Part shown: piece by piece, positions 45,301 through 53,457 of the stretch
How positions within the stretch are numbered: position 1 is the first letter of the stretch
Layout of the letters: each line of letters begins with the position of its first letter
Source of the DNA: Candidatus Aalborgicola lynettensis
GTDB taxonomy: Bacteria > Pseudomonadota > Gammaproteobacteria > Burkholderiales > Burkholderiaceae_C
Direction of reading: 5' to 3'
NCBI GenBank assembly: GCA_016719405.1
Contig: JADJZE010000001.1
Coordinates: forward strand, 620,001-684,000
DNA length: 64,000 nucleotides
The notes under the pieces: generated by a model
The model's input: only the letters and a program-made list of their open reading frames with translations
Told to the model about the DNA's origin: nothing
Database searches by the model: none
Program-made: the position numbers and the translations under genes

Positions 45301-45898
45301 CTCCATTGCAGACTTGCAGGACGTCCGCGAACCCCAATGGGTGGCGGGCATCGTCAGCGACTTCCGGATCATCAACGGTGAGCGGGGCCGCCGTGGGGTG
45401 TTCAAGCTGGACGACAAGTCCGCCGCTATCGAAGTCACCGTGGACGACGAACTTCTGGGCACCCACCGCACGCAGCTGCAGGACGATACCCTGCTGGTCG
45501 TCAGTGGCAAGTACCAGGCGGCGCGTGGCGGTTTTGAAGCCCGTTTCTCAGTGAAAGAGATCTTCGACCTGGAGCAGGCACGCTGCCGGTTTGGCAAGTA
45601 CCTGCGGGTGGCCGTGCACGGCAAAGGCCCCGACGTGGCGCGCATGGTGCGCGAGTTTCCGGCAGTGCGCGAGTCCAGTGAGCAGGGCGATTTGCTGCGC
45701 GGCCTGGCGGTGCGCCTGGTGGTGCAGTGCGACGCGCCCATTGCCCCTGCCGGCGTACCGGCCCCCACCACCCTGTGCCTGGGCGCCATGGCCGAACTGC
45801 ACCTGGGCGAGGCCGCACGTTTTTACCCCAGCGACCTTGCCCTGGCGGCCTGGCGGGCGCAGGCAGACTTGGGCCGTGCCAGTATTGTTTATGAATGA
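42318..45898 (+). CDS. dnaE: DNA polymerase III alpha subunit, one frame break
   Basis: The replicative polymerase catalytic subunit. It starts M-F-I-H-L-R-L-H-T-E-F-S-V-V-D-G, the PHP domain, and then has the palm residues P-D-F-D-I-D-F (catalytic aspartates) and G-R-G-S-G-A-G-S. The Y-R-P-G-P-M-D-L-I-P, G-F-N-K-S-H-A-A-A-Y and OB-fold regions follow. Length is about 1,193 codons, near normal. One base appears to be lost at about 43215: the frame passes from Y-F-R-Y-A-S-H to G-L-K-E-R-M-A-H-L-Y-P, and restoring an A (CACGAGGGACTC in place of CACGGGGACTC) gives the expected S-H-E-G-L-K-E-R. As the gene is essential, I treat the break as a sequence error. Confidence 0.95.
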
Positions 45899-45900
45899 AA

Positions 45901-45957
45901 TAGGCCTTTTGCGCACGTCCACCAAGCGCAAGCAGCTATAAAAATAATAGCAATTTA
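45901..45957 (-). repeat. dispersed two-hairpin element, copy 6 (inverted, between convergent genes)
   Basis: Read on the minus strand: AAATTGCTATTATTTTTATAGC, then TGCTTGCGC, an 11-nt loop and GTGCGCAAAAGGCC. It is a near-consensus copy filling most of the 67-bp gap between convergent dnaE and tolA, where hairpins could end both transcripts. Confidence 0.8.
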
Positions 45958-45965
45958 GCGCAACC

Positions 45966-46898
45966 TCAGTCTTTGGGCCGGAACACCAAGATCAACTGTG
46001 ATGGCACCCGGCCGTCGGTGTCGGCGGGCAGGGTTTCGGTTTTGTCGATGGCGTTGAGCACCGCGTCGTCCCATGACGGGATGCCGCTGGATTTGACCAG
46101 TCTGCGGCTCAGAATGGTGCCGCCCGAGGCAGCGCGCACCTCCACCTCGGCTGACGGGTTGCTGGTGATGCTTTCGATGTAAGTGATATTGGCCCGGATA
46201 CGTGCACTGATCTTGCCCGCGTAGCCAGCGGACGGGCCGGACGACCGCGCCGCAGTGCCCCGCGCACCGGGCTCACCTGTTCCGGCTGCCAAACCGGCCA
46301 GCCGCTTCATGTTTTCCTGGCGCAACTCATCGAGTTTTCTGGCTTCGGCGGCTTCTCGGGCCGCATCCTTGGCGGCTTGCCGGGCGGCGGCATCGTCTTT
46401 CGGTTTCTTCTGTGCCAGTTTGTCGCGCTGTTCCTTCTCCCGCGCTTCTTTTTCACGGGCGTCCTTTTCGGCCTGGAGCTTTTTGGCTTTCAGCGCTTCC
46501 TTTTCGCGTTTTTCCTGCTCCAACTGGGCCAGCTTCTGCTGCTCCAGCGCCTGCTTTTCCTTGAGCAAACGGGCCTTTTCCCGGGCCACGGCAATGGCCG
46601 GGTCGGGCGTGGGCACCACGGGGGGCGGTTTGGGCGTTACCACGGGCGCGGGCGGCTCGGGCGGCGGTGGGGGCTCGACCGGCAGTGGCTTGGGCGCGGG
46701 TGGTGCCGCTTGCTCGGGCACGCTGGACCACAACTCCGCCTCTACCGTCACCGGCGTGGGCAGGTGTTTCCACTGCACCCCCATGGCCAGAAACGCCAGC
46801 AGCAAAGCGTGCGCCGCCAGGGCCAGCGCAAAAGCGCGCAGCATGCCTGGCGGGGGCGGCGGCGCAAACTCGTAACGGGCGTTCAGGGTCATCGACAT
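45966..46898 (-). CDS. tolA: Tol-Pal system protein TolA
   Basis: TolA spans the periplasm, linking the TolQR motor in the inner membrane to Pal and TolB, and is needed for outer-membrane invagination during division. Around 310 residues: one N-terminal membrane helix (A-F-A-L-A-L-A-A-H-A-L-L-L-A-F-L-A), a Pro-rich region, a long Lys/Glu/Ala helix (K-E-K-Q-A-L-E-Q-Q-K-L-A-Q-L-E) and a C-terminal domain with Y-A-G-K-I-S-A-R-I-R-A-N-I and I-P-S-W-D-D-A-V, the TonB/TolA fold. I use the ATG giving M-S-M-T-L-N-A-R; a GTG five codons upstream and an ATG two codons downstream are also possible. It is the last gene of a tolQ-tolR-tolA run. Confidence 0.93.
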   Translation of the reverse strand: MSMTLNARYEFAPPPPPGMLRAFALALAAHALLLAFLAMGVQWKHLPTPVTVEAELWSSVPEQAAPPAPKPLPVEPPPPPEPPAPVVTPKPPPVVPTPDPAIAVAREKARLLKEKQALEQQKLAQLEQEKREKEALKAKKLQAEKDAREKEAREKEQRDKLAQKKPKDDAAARQAAKDAAREAAEARKLDELRQENMKRLAGLAAGTGEPGARGTAARSSGPSAGYAGKISARIRANITYIESITSNPSAEVEVRAASGGTILSRRLVKSSGIPSWDDAVLNAIDKTETLPADTDGRVPSQLILVFRPKD

Positions 46899-46919
46899 GG
46901 CAGATGGGGGCACACTTTT

Positions 46920-47366
46920 CTAGTTGGCCAGTTGTACCGACAGCCCCACGCGCTGGATGCCGGCGCGCTGCAGTGTGTCCATCACCTTGACCACACTCTC
47001 GTACTTGGCATTCTTGTCGGCGCTAATGACCACCGCCGAGTTGCCCTTGCTGGCGCCGGGGTTGGCGTCGCTGCTGGTGTTTTGTGCGCTTTTGACCGCG
47101 GCCGCCAGGTCTTTGAGCGGCAGGCTGGTGGTCTGGTCCTTGATTTTCATTTCCAGGCGGTCGTTTTTGCCCAGAATGACCTGAATCACCTGGTCGGGCT
47201 GGCGCGCAGCCTTGCCGACGCTGGGCAGGTCAATCACGCTGGGGGCGATGAGCGGGGCAGTGACCATGAAGATGATGAGCAACACCAGCATCACGTCAAT
47301 AAACGGCACCATGTTGATCTCGTTGATGGTGCGCCTTCCGCGACCACGGTGGGATACGGCGGGCAT
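46920..47366 (-). CDS. tolR: Tol-Pal system protein TolR (ExbD family)
   Basis: TolR forms the inner-membrane proton-driven motor with TolQ and TolA. The 148-residue protein has the single membrane helix N-M-V-P-F-I-D-V-M-L-V-L-L-I-I-F-M-V with the proton-path aspartate, and a periplasmic domain ending G-I-Q-R-V-G-L-S-V-Q-L. Its ribosome site GAGGAGG lies in the small open frame described separately between tolQ and tolR. tolA starts within about 20 bp of its stop. Confidence 0.95.
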   Translation of the reverse strand: MPAVSHRGRGRRTINEINMVPFIDVMLVLLIIFMVTAPLIAPSVIDLPSVGKAARQPDQVIQVILGKNDRLEMKIKDQTTSLPLKDLAAAVKSAQNTSSDANPGASKGNSAVVISADKNAKYESVVKVMDTLQRAGIQRVGLSVQLAN

Positions 47367-47367
47367 G

Positions 47368-47424
47368 TCAGGCCTCCTCGGGGGGCAGCGAATACACGAA
47401 GTGGTGAGCGTGTGGGGTGGTCAT
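47368..47424 (-). CDS. possible 18-codon leader frame between tolQ and tolR
   Basis: An ATG overlapping the tolQ stop region opens 18 codons (M-T-T-P-H-A-H-H-F-V-Y-S-L-P-P-E-E-A) ending in a TGA two bases before the tolR ATG. Its last codons contain the GAGGAGG that serves tolR. Its compactness suggests possible translational coupling, but no function is known and it may be accidental. Confidence 0.3.
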   Translation of the reverse strand: MTTPHAHHFVYSLPPEEA

Positions 47425-47425
47425 A

Positions 47426-48121
47426 TCAGTGCGCAGTTGTGTTGGCTTGCGCGCCCACGTTGCGCTGCAGGATGTTGGAGAACTCCTCGATAAAGGTTTC
47501 CTGGTGGGTGGCGATGCGGTCAATGTCGCGCGCAAAGCGGTTGTAGGCCACCACCGCCGGAATGGCGGCAAACAGGCCAATGGCGGTGGCCACCAGGGCC
47601 TCGGCAATACCGGGGGCCACGGTGGCCAGTGTGACCTGCGTGAGCGCAGCCAGGCCGGTAAAGGCGTGCATGATGCCCCACACCGTGCCAAACAAACCCA
47701 CATAGGGCGACACCGAACCCACCGAGGCCAGGAACGACAGGTTGCTTTCCACCACATCCATCTCGCGCTGGAAGCTGGCACGCATGGCGCGCCGGGCTCC
47801 GTCCATCAGGGTGCCCACATCGTTGATGCGGCGCTCGCGCAGCTTGTGGTACTCGCGCATGCCGCTGGCAAAAATGCGTTCCATCGGGCCACCTTCGGCC
47901 GGGTTTTTGCTGGCGGCAGCAAACAGGTCGTTCAGGTTGGTGCCGGACCAGAAATCACGCTCAAAGGTTTCGTTGAGCGTTTTGACGCGGTTCAGTGCAA
48001 ACAGTTTGCGGAAAATGGCCGCCCAGCTGGCAATCGATACCAGCATCAGCAGCAGCATGACGGCTTGCACCACAATGCTGGCGTGCAGCACCAGTTGGAT
48101 GATGGAGAGGTCTTGGTTCAT
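47426..48121 (-). CDS. tolQ: Tol-Pal system protein TolQ (ExbB/MotA family)
   Basis: TolQ is the channel subunit of the Tol proton-motive-force motor. The 231-residue protein has three membrane helices: an N-terminal one (V-L-H-A-S-I-V-V-Q-A-V-M-L-L-L-M) and two after a cytoplasmic loop (V-S-P-Y-V-G-L-F-G-T-V-W-G-I-M-H-A-F and P-G-I-A-E-A-L-V-A-T-A-I-G-L-F-A-A-I-P-A). These carry the E-A-L-V-A-T-A and G-L-F-G-T-V-W signatures of the ExbB/TolQ family. It follows the aminotransferase gene by 50 bp on the same strand. The common ybgC neighbour is absent here. Confidence 0.95.
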   Translation of the reverse strand: MNQDLSIIQLVLHASIVVQAVMLLLMLVSIASWAAIFRKLFALNRVKTLNETFERDFWSGTNLNDLFAAASKNPAEGGPMERIFASGMREYHKLRERRINDVGTLMDGARRAMRASFQREMDVVESNLSFLASVGSVSPYVGLFGTVWGIMHAFTGLAALTQVTLATVAPGIAEALVATAIGLFAAIPAVVAYNRFARDIDRIATHQETFIEEFSNILQRNVGAQANTTAH

Positions 48122-48171
48122 GGCAAGGTCTTGGAGTGGTGGTCAGTAGAGGGGGATGCAAAGTGCTCCGA

Positions 48172-49356
48172 TTACGCAAAAAGGGTTCGCAATCGGGCTA
48201 CGGCTTCTTGCAAATGGGCCATGGAGCTGGCGGTGGAAAAACGCACAAAGTGTTTGGTTTGCGCACTGCCAAAATCGCGCCCCGGGGTGATGGCCACGTG
48301 GGCCTGGTTCAGAACAGCAAAGGCAAAGTCCCAGCTGTCGGCCAAGCCCAGTTTGGCGCAGGCTGCTGTGCAGTCGGCCCAGGCGTAAAACGCGCCGTCG
48401 GGCATCACCGGCACGGTCAGGCCCATGGCGTTGAGGGCGGGGATAAAGTAGTCCCGGCGGGCCTTGAACTCGCTGCGGCGTTGCTCGTACACGGCCAGGC
48501 TCTGTGGCTCAAAACAGGCCAGCGCGGCATGCTGGGCAATGCTGCTGGGGCAAATAAACAGGTTTTGCGCCAGGCGCTCAATGACGGGTACCAGTTTGTC
48601 CGGCACCACCATCCAGCCCAGGCGCCAGCCGGTCATATTGAAGTATTTGCTAAAGCTGTTGATGCTGATGATGGAGTCATCCAACGCCAACGCGGTGTGC
48701 CCATATTGGGCATCGAAGCTGAGCCCCAGGTAAATTTCGTCCACCACGGTAATGCCACCATGGTTTTGCACCACCTGGTGAATGTCGCGCAGCGCAGTGG
48801 GGTGGATGGAGGTGCCCGTGGGGTTGGAGGGTGATGCCAGCAACACGCCGCGCGTGCGTGGCCCCCAGGCTGCTTTCACGCTGGTCGCACTGAGCTGAAA
48901 GCGGTCTGCCGCCGTGGTGGGCAGCAGCACGGCACGCCCTTCGGCCGCGCTGACAAAATGCCGGTTGCAGGGGTAGCTGGGGTCGGGCATCAAAATTTCG
49001 TCGCCCGGCTCAATCAAGGCCAAACAGGCCAGCTGCAAGGCGGCTGATGCCCCGGCGGTGACCACAATGCGGCTGGCGGGCACATTCACACCAAAGCGTT
49101 GTGCGTACCATTGGCTGATGCGCTCGCGCAGCGGCTGCAGCCCCAGTGCCGGGGTGTATTGGGTGGCGCCGTTCTGAATGGCCTGGGTGGCGGCGGCCTG
49201 CACCAGGGGCGGTGCCGTGAAATCGGGCTCACCGATATTCAAGAACACCATGGGCGCATCGGTATGCGCGACCTCATTTCCGAGTTTGGACGCGGCCTTG
49301 GCCACTTCCATCACATAAAAAGGCTCAATCTTCTGGGCGCGTGAAGAGGCTTGCAT
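48172..49356 (-). CDS. class I/II pyridoxal-phosphate aminotransferase
   Basis: A 394-residue fold-type I aminotransferase. The PLP lysine lies in S-I-N-S-F-S-K-Y-F-N-M-T-G-W-R-L-G-W; the family elements I-G-E-P-D-F, Y-T-P-A-L-G, S-P-S-N-P-T-G-T and V-V-D-E-I-Y-L are all present and R-F-S-T-A at the end binds the substrate carboxylate. The start is M-Q-A-S-S-R-A-Q-K-I, 19 bp after the nusB stop; a longer in-frame reading would cover nusB. The precise amino acid is not certain: alanine or aspartate and aromatic transaminases share these motifs. It lies between nusB and tolQ. Confidence 0.88.
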   Translation of the reverse strand: MQASSRAQKIEPFYVMEVAKAASKLGNEVAHTDAPMVFLNIGEPDFTAPPLVQAAATQAIQNGATQYTPALGLQPLRERISQWYAQRFGVNVPASRIVVTAGASAALQLACLALIEPGDEILMPDPSYPCNRHFVSAAEGRAVLLPTTAADRFQLSATSVKAAWGPRTRGVLLASPSNPTGTSIHPTALRDIHQVVQNHGGITVVDEIYLGLSFDAQYGHTALALDDSIISINSFSKYFNMTGWRLGWMVVPDKLVPVIERLAQNLFICPSSIAQHAALACFEPQSLAVYEQRRSEFKARRDYFIPALNAMGLTVPVMPDGAFYAWADCTAACAKLGLADSWDFAFAVLNQAHVAITPGRDFGSAQTKHFVRFSTASSMAHLQEAVARLRTLFA

Positions 49357-49375
49357 GGACGCAGGGCAAACAGGC

Positions 49376-49918
49376 TCAGGCGCGGGGTTTTTTGTGGCTG
49401 CCCCGGTCGGCTTCCACCTCGGCCGCGCGCAAGGCAGGGGCGATGCCATTGAGCACCGCGTTGACGTATTTGTGGCCGTCGGTACCGCCAAACTCCTTGG
49501 CCAGTTCGACGCATTCATTGAGTACCACGCGCCAGGGTACGTCCGGGCAGTGGCTGAGCTCAAAAGCACCAATCCACATCACGGCGTGTTCGATGGGCGA
49601 GATCTCGGTCATGGGCCGGTCCAGCAGGGGCGTGATGAGGGCATCCAACTGTTCGGCCTGCGCAACGCAGCCCTGCAGCAGGGCGTCAAAATGCACGGCA
49701 TCGGCTTTGCTGAAACCCGCCAGATCGCGCGTGAACAGGTCAATGTCTTCCACGGCATTGCGCCCTACCAGGCTTTGGTACAGGCCCTGCAGGGCAAACT
49801 CGCGCGCGCGCGAACGGTCGGACTTGCTGCCGGCTTTGCGTGCGCCGGTGCTGGTGAGGCCGGTGCGCGACTGGCGGGGAGGGCGCTTGGCGCTGGACGG
49901 GGTGGTGATATCAGCCAT
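49376..49918 (-). CDS. nusB: transcription antitermination protein NusB
   Basis: NusB binds boxA RNA with NusE (S10) and allows RNA polymerase to read through rRNA operons. The 180-residue helical protein has R-S-R-A-R-E-F-A-L-Q-G-L-Y-Q-S-L, P-I-E-H-A-V-M-W-I-G-A-F-E-L and V-V-L-N-E-C-V-E-L-A-K-E-F-G-G-T-D-G-H-K-Y-V-N in its standard order. The N-terminus has a charged extension (about 35 residues) found in related betaproteobacteria. Its start overlaps the ribH stop by one base, a strong sign of co-translation in the rib operon. Confidence 0.95.
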   Translation of the reverse strand: MADITTPSSAKRPPRQSRTGLTSTGARKAGSKSDRSRAREFALQGLYQSLVGRNAVEDIDLFTRDLAGFSKADAVHFDALLQGCVAQAEQLDALITPLLDRPMTEISPIEHAVMWIGAFELSHCPDVPWRVVLNECVELAKEFGGTDGHKYVNAVLNGIAPALRAAEVEADRGSHKKPRA

Positions 49919-50391
49919 TAAAGGGATTCCAGCAGGTTGGCCATTTCGACCGCCACTTGGGCCGCATCGCGCCCTTTTTCGACTTGGCGGGCAATGGCTT
50001 GTTCCATGTTTTCGGTGGTCAAAATGGCGTTGGCAATGGGGATTTGGTGGTCGAGTGCGACGCGGGTCACCCCCGCACCAGCCTCGTTGGCCACCAGTTC
50101 AAAGTGGTAGGTTTCACCGCGAATGATGCAGCCAATGGCGACCAGCGCATCAAACTCGCCGCGCTCGGCCAGGGCTTGCAGGGCCACGGGTACTTCCAAT
50201 GCGCCGGGCACGGTATGCACGGTAATGTCTTTTTCGGCAACGCCCAGGGCCAACAGCTCGGCCTTGCAGGCGGTGGTGAGGGAATCGGTAACCGACGCAT
50301 TGAAGCGCGCCTGCACAATACCAATGCGGAGTTTTTTGCCGTTCAAACGGCGGTCGGTGGAGTCAATTTCGCCTTTGTCTGCGCCAAACAT
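49918..50391 (-). CDS. ribH: 6,7-dimethyl-8-ribityllumazine synthase
   Basis: RibH condenses 5-amino-6-ribitylaminouracil with 3,4-dihydroxy-2-butanone 4-phosphate, the penultimate step of riboflavin synthesis. The 157-residue protein has the substrate-site elements A-R-F-N-A-S-V, V-P-G-A-L-E-V-P-V-A-L-Q-A-L, G-C-I-I-R-G-E-T-Y-H-F-E and I-A-N-A-I-L-T-T-E-N. It lies between ribBA and nusB; the ribBA gap is 36 bp. Confidence 0.96.
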   Translation of the reverse strand: MFGADKGEIDSTDRRLNGKKLRIGIVQARFNASVTDSLTTACKAELLALGVAEKDITVHTVPGALEVPVALQALAERGEFDALVAIGCIIRGETYHFELVANEAGAGVTRVALDHQIPIANAILTTENMEQAIARQVEKGRDAAQVAVEMANLLESL

Positions 50392-50427
50392 GGTGGATTC
50401 CTTAATGGGTTGGGGGACAAAGCGGCC

Positions 50428-51570
50428 CTACGCTGCGGACTGCCCCGCAAGGCTGTTTTGAGTGAGGTAGCCGGTAATTTCCAGGCCATAGCCGGTCATG
50501 CTGGGCATGCGTCGGGGGCTGCCCATCAATTGCATTTTGTGCACGCCGCATTGGCGCAGCACCTGGGCGCCAATGCCGTAGCTGCGCAAATCCATACGGC
50601 CACGCTCGGGGGCATGTGCGGCGCGGGCGGTACCCTCAAACTGCGCCAGCAGTTGCGGACCACTTTCGCCACAGTTGAGCAGCACCACCACGCCTTTGCC
50701 TTGGCTTGCGATGTGCGACAACGCGGCGTCCAGGCTCCAGGAGTGCATGGGGCGGCCGATTTCCAGTGCGTCCAGAACGGACAGCGGTTCGTGTACACGC
50801 ACCGGCACGGTGTCGCCATCTCCCCAGCTGCCTTTGACCAGCGCCAGATGCACCCCGTGGCCCGTGGTGTCGCGAAACGCGTGGGCGGTAAATTCGCCTG
50901 CCGCAGTTTGCAGGCTGCGGCTGCCAATTTTTTCAATCAGGGATTCAACGCGGCTGCGGTAGGCAATCAAATCGGCAATGGTGCCAATTTTCAGGCCATG
51001 TTCGGCGGCAAACAGTTGCAGGTCGGGCAGACGGGCCATGGTGCCGTCATCTTTCATGATCTCGCAAATCACCGACGATGCGGTGCAGCCCGCCATGGCG
51101 GCCAGATCGCAACCGGCTTCGGTATGGCCGGCACGCATCAGCACCCCGCCATCCACGGCTTGCAGCGGGAAGATGTGGCCGGGCTGTACCAGATCATCCG
51201 GTTTGGCATTTTTCGCCACGGCAGCGCGCACGGTCTGTGCCCGGTCGGCGGCCGAAATGCCGGTGGTCACACCTTCTGCGGCTTCAATGGACACGGTGAA
51301 TGCCGTGCCCTTTTTGTCGCCGTTGCGCACCGTCATGGGGGGCAACTGCAAGGCCTCGCAGCGCTCGCGGGTCATGGTCATACAAATCAGGCCGCGACCA
51401 AAACGTGCCATGAAGTTGATGGCATCGGCCGTCACATGGTCAGACGCCAGCACCAGGTCGCCTTCGTTCTCGCGGTCTTCTTCGTCCACCAGAATCACGA
51501 TGCGCCCGGCGCGCATGTCGGCCACAATGTCTTCAACGCTGGAAATGGGTACGGGGGTGATGGTGTTCAT
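50428..51570 (-). CDS. ribBA: 3,4-dihydroxy-2-butanone 4-phosphate synthase with GTP cyclohydrolase II-like domain lacking its zinc cysteines
   Basis: The N-terminal half (1-210) is RibB, making dihydroxybutanone phosphate from ribulose 5-phosphate: D-E-E-D-R-E-N-E-G-D-L, H-I-F-P-L and H-T-E-A-G-C-D-L are intact. The C-terminal half has the GTP cyclohydrolase II fold by position, but the zinc-binding cysteines (normally in a G-E-C-L-T-G-D-V-F and R-C-D-C-G context) are absent; the segment reads V-R-V-H-E-P-L-S-V-L-D-A-L-E. It is therefore probably inactive as a cyclohydrolase, like the RibBX-type hybrids known in Proteobacteria. A separate ribA must supply that step. It lies in the rib operon between ribE and ribH. 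Confidence 0.92.
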   Translation of the reverse strand: MNTITPVPISSVEDIVADMRAGRIVILVDEEDRENEGDLVLASDHVTADAINFMARFGRGLICMTMTRERCEALQLPPMTVRNGDKKGTAFTVSIEAAEGVTTGISAADRAQTVRAAVAKNAKPDDLVQPGHIFPLQAVDGGVLMRAGHTEAGCDLAAMAGCTASSVICEIMKDDGTMARLPDLQLFAAEHGLKIGTIADLIAYRSRVESLIEKIGSRSLQTAAGEFTAHAFRDTTGHGVHLALVKGSWGDGDTVPVRVHEPLSVLDALEIGRPMHSWSLDAALSHIASQGKGVVVLLNCGESGPQLLAQFEGTARAAHAPERGRMDLRSYGIGAQVLRQCGVHKMQLMGSPRRMPSMTGYGLEITGYLTQNSLAGQSAA

Positions 51571-51590
51571 GGTGCGAAAGGGCTATCGGT

Positions 51591-52217
51591 TCAGGAAACC
51601 GTGGGCGCAGTGAGCATGCGCTCCACATACCGGGCAACGGTATCAATTTCCAGGTTGACGTGGGAACCTGCGGCCAGGGTGCCGAGTGCGGTGTTTTCTA
51701 CCGTGTGCGGAATCAGGTTGATATGGGCCTCACAGCCGTCGGGCAAGTCGGCAATGCGGTTGACGGTGAGGCTGACGCCATTGACGGTGATGGAACCTTT
51801 GTAGGCCAGGTACTTGCCCAGCGACTTGGGCGCCAGTACACGCAGATCCCAGCTTTCGCCCACGCGCTCAAAAAAGCTCACACGGCCCATGCCGTCCACG
51901 TGGCCCGACACGATGTGCCCCCCCAGGCGGTCGTTGGCGCGCAGGGCTTTTTCCAGGTTGACGGGGCCCAATGCATCCAGCGCGGCCGTTTTGCCCAGCG
52001 ATTCGGCAGAAATATCGACGGTGAATTGGTTTTGGTCGGGCTGTAAGGTAGTGACTGTCATGCAGGCGCCGTTAAGGGCAATGCTGTCGCCCAAGCCCAC
52101 GTCGGCAAGGTAGCCCGGCGGGGCCTCAATGGTGAGGCGCTTGCCATGCTGTAAAGAGCTGCCCAAGTCGTGCAGCGCGGCGATGCGCCCTACACCGGTG
52201 ATGATTCCAGTAAACAT
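51591..52217 (-). CDS. ribE: riboflavin synthase alpha subunit
   Basis: RibE (RibC in some species) dismutates two lumazine molecules to riboflavin. The 208-residue protein is the usual tandem duplication: M-F-T-G-I-I-T-G-V-G-R opens the first half, N-G-A-C-M-T-V-T is a substrate-binding strand, and the second half repeats the pattern with G-G-H-I-V-S-G-H-V-D and N-G-V-S-L-T-V-N. The order ribD-ribE-ribBA-ribH follows the operon seen in many bacteria. Confidence 0.96.
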   Translation of the reverse strand: MFTGIITGVGRIAALHDLGSSLQHGKRLTIEAPPGYLADVGLGDSIALNGACMTVTTLQPDQNQFTVDISAESLGKTAALDALGPVNLEKALRANDRLGGHIVSGHVDGMGRVSFFERVGESWDLRVLAPKSLGKYLAYKGSITVNGVSLTVNRIADLPDGCEAHINLIPHTVENTALGTLAAGSHVNLEIDTVARYVERMLTAPTVS

Positions 52218-52274
52218 CCGTGGATTGTCTCAGAACTCCGACGGGCCTTGACCGCGCAGGGCGCAGTTGGCTGG

Positions 52275-53414
52275 TTAAAAAACGCCACGGCCTGCCACGC
52301 GGGCTACGATGCGCAGGTCAGCCCCCACCATTTCGGTCGATTTGAACTCCAGCGCCAGCGCATCGGCCAACGCAGTCAGTGGGCCAAAATGGGCCATATC
52401 CGTGCCTTGCCCCATGAGTTTGGGGGCCAGGTAGACCAGCAACTCGTCCACCAACCCATCGCGCACCAGCGCGCCATTGAGCCGGGGCCCGGCTTCTACA
52501 TGCAGTTCATTGATCTCGCGCTGGCCCAGGTCGAGCAGCATGGCGGCAAGGTCCACCTTGCCCGTGGGTGTGCCGTCTGCACGCTGACCGGGCAAGGTAA
52601 TGACCGTGGCGCCACGCGCCTGCAGGGCTGTGGCTTTGGCATCATTTTGGGCTGCAGCATAGATGAATACAGCGCGACCAGCTATAAAAAGAGGAGCATC
52701 TAGCGGCGTCTGCATGTCACTGTCGACAATCACCAAATGGGGTTGGCGTGGCGTTTCCACCAAACGCACGTCCAGCCGGGGCTTGTCGGCCAGCACGGTG
52801 CCAATGCCGGTGAGCACCGCACAGGCGCGGGCGCGCCAGGCGTGGCCATCGGTGCGGGCGGCCTCGCCGGTAATCCATTGGCTTGCACCATTGTGTAAGG
52901 CCGTGCGTCCGTCCAGCGAGGCAGCTATCTTCATACGCACCCAGGGCGTTTTGCGCACCATGCGGCTGAAAAAGCCGATGTTCAGCTCACGTGCTGCAAT
53001 GGCCAGTGGGTCGGTAGGGCACAGTACTTCAACCTCCACTCCGGCAGCCCGCAGACGGGCAAAACCTTGTCCGCTGACCAGCGGGTTGGGGTCGGTATTG
53101 GTACAAACTACCTTGTTAATGCCCGCGGCAATCAACGCGTCACAGCACGGGCCCGTGCGGCCGTGGTGGGAGCAGGGCTCTAGCGTCACATAGGCGGTGG
53201 CTCCGATGACCGAATAGCCGTGAGCGGCCGCATCTCGCATCGCCATGATTTCGGCATGGGGGCCGCCTGCGCGTTGGGTGTTGCCTTGGCCGAGTATGGC
53301 TCCGTCAGCAGATGTAAGGACGCAGCCGACACTGGGGTTTGGATTTGTGAGCCATATGTTTAAAAAAGCTTGTCGCAAAGCTGCGGTCGATAAGCTTCTA
53401 TCGCTAGCCAACAT
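52275..53414 (-). CDS. ribD: bifunctional riboflavin deaminase/reductase RibD
   Basis: RibD deaminates the pyrimidine product of the cyclohydrolase and reduces its ribosyl chain. The N-terminal deaminase (1-150) has zinc ligands in H-A-E-I-M-A-M, P-C-S-H-H-G-R-T-G-P-C; the C-terminal reductase (150-379) has K-I-A-A-S-L-D-G-R-T and E-A-G-P-R-L-N-G-A-L. An eroded copy of the dispersed repeat appears to encode D-A-P-L-F-I-A-G-R-A. It is the first gene of the rib run. Only 43 bp separate its start from the pilE stop on the same strand, too little for an FMN riboswitch. Confidence 0.95.
   Translation of the reverse strand: MLASDRSLSTAALRQAFLNIWLTNPNPSVGCVLTSADGAILGQGNTQRAGGPHAEIMAMRDAAAHGYSVIGATAYVTLEPCSHHGRTGPCCDALIAAGINKVVCTNTDPNPLVSGQGFARLRAAGVEVEVLCPTDPLAIAARELNIGFFSRMVRKTPWVRMKIAASLDGRTALHNGASQWITGEAARTDGHAWRARACAVLTGIGTVLADKPRLDVRLVETPRQPHLVIVDSDMQTPLDAPLFIAGRAVFIYAAAQNDAKATALQARGATVITLPGQRADGTPTGKVDLAAMLLDLGQREINELHVEAGPRLNGALVRDGLVDELLVYLAPKLMGQGTDMAHFGPLTALADALALEFKSTEMVGADLRIVARVAGRGVF
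52663..52702 (-). repeat. dispersed two-hairpin element, eroded copy inside ribD
   Basis: On the minus strand GATGCTCCTCTTTTTATAGC is followed by TGGTCGCGC, matching the left half and bridge of the element (compare copies 4 and 6). It is translated in frame within the reductase domain. The right arm is not recognisable. Confidence 0.45.
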
Positions 53415-53457
53415 TCAACCTGAAAATTTATAATTTTGACTGTTTTCCTTCAGCAAT

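Noticed and set aside
53415..53457. FMN riboswitch upstream of ribD
   Set aside because: Only 43 bp separate ribD from the upstream pilE gene and none of the conserved aptamer elements is present.
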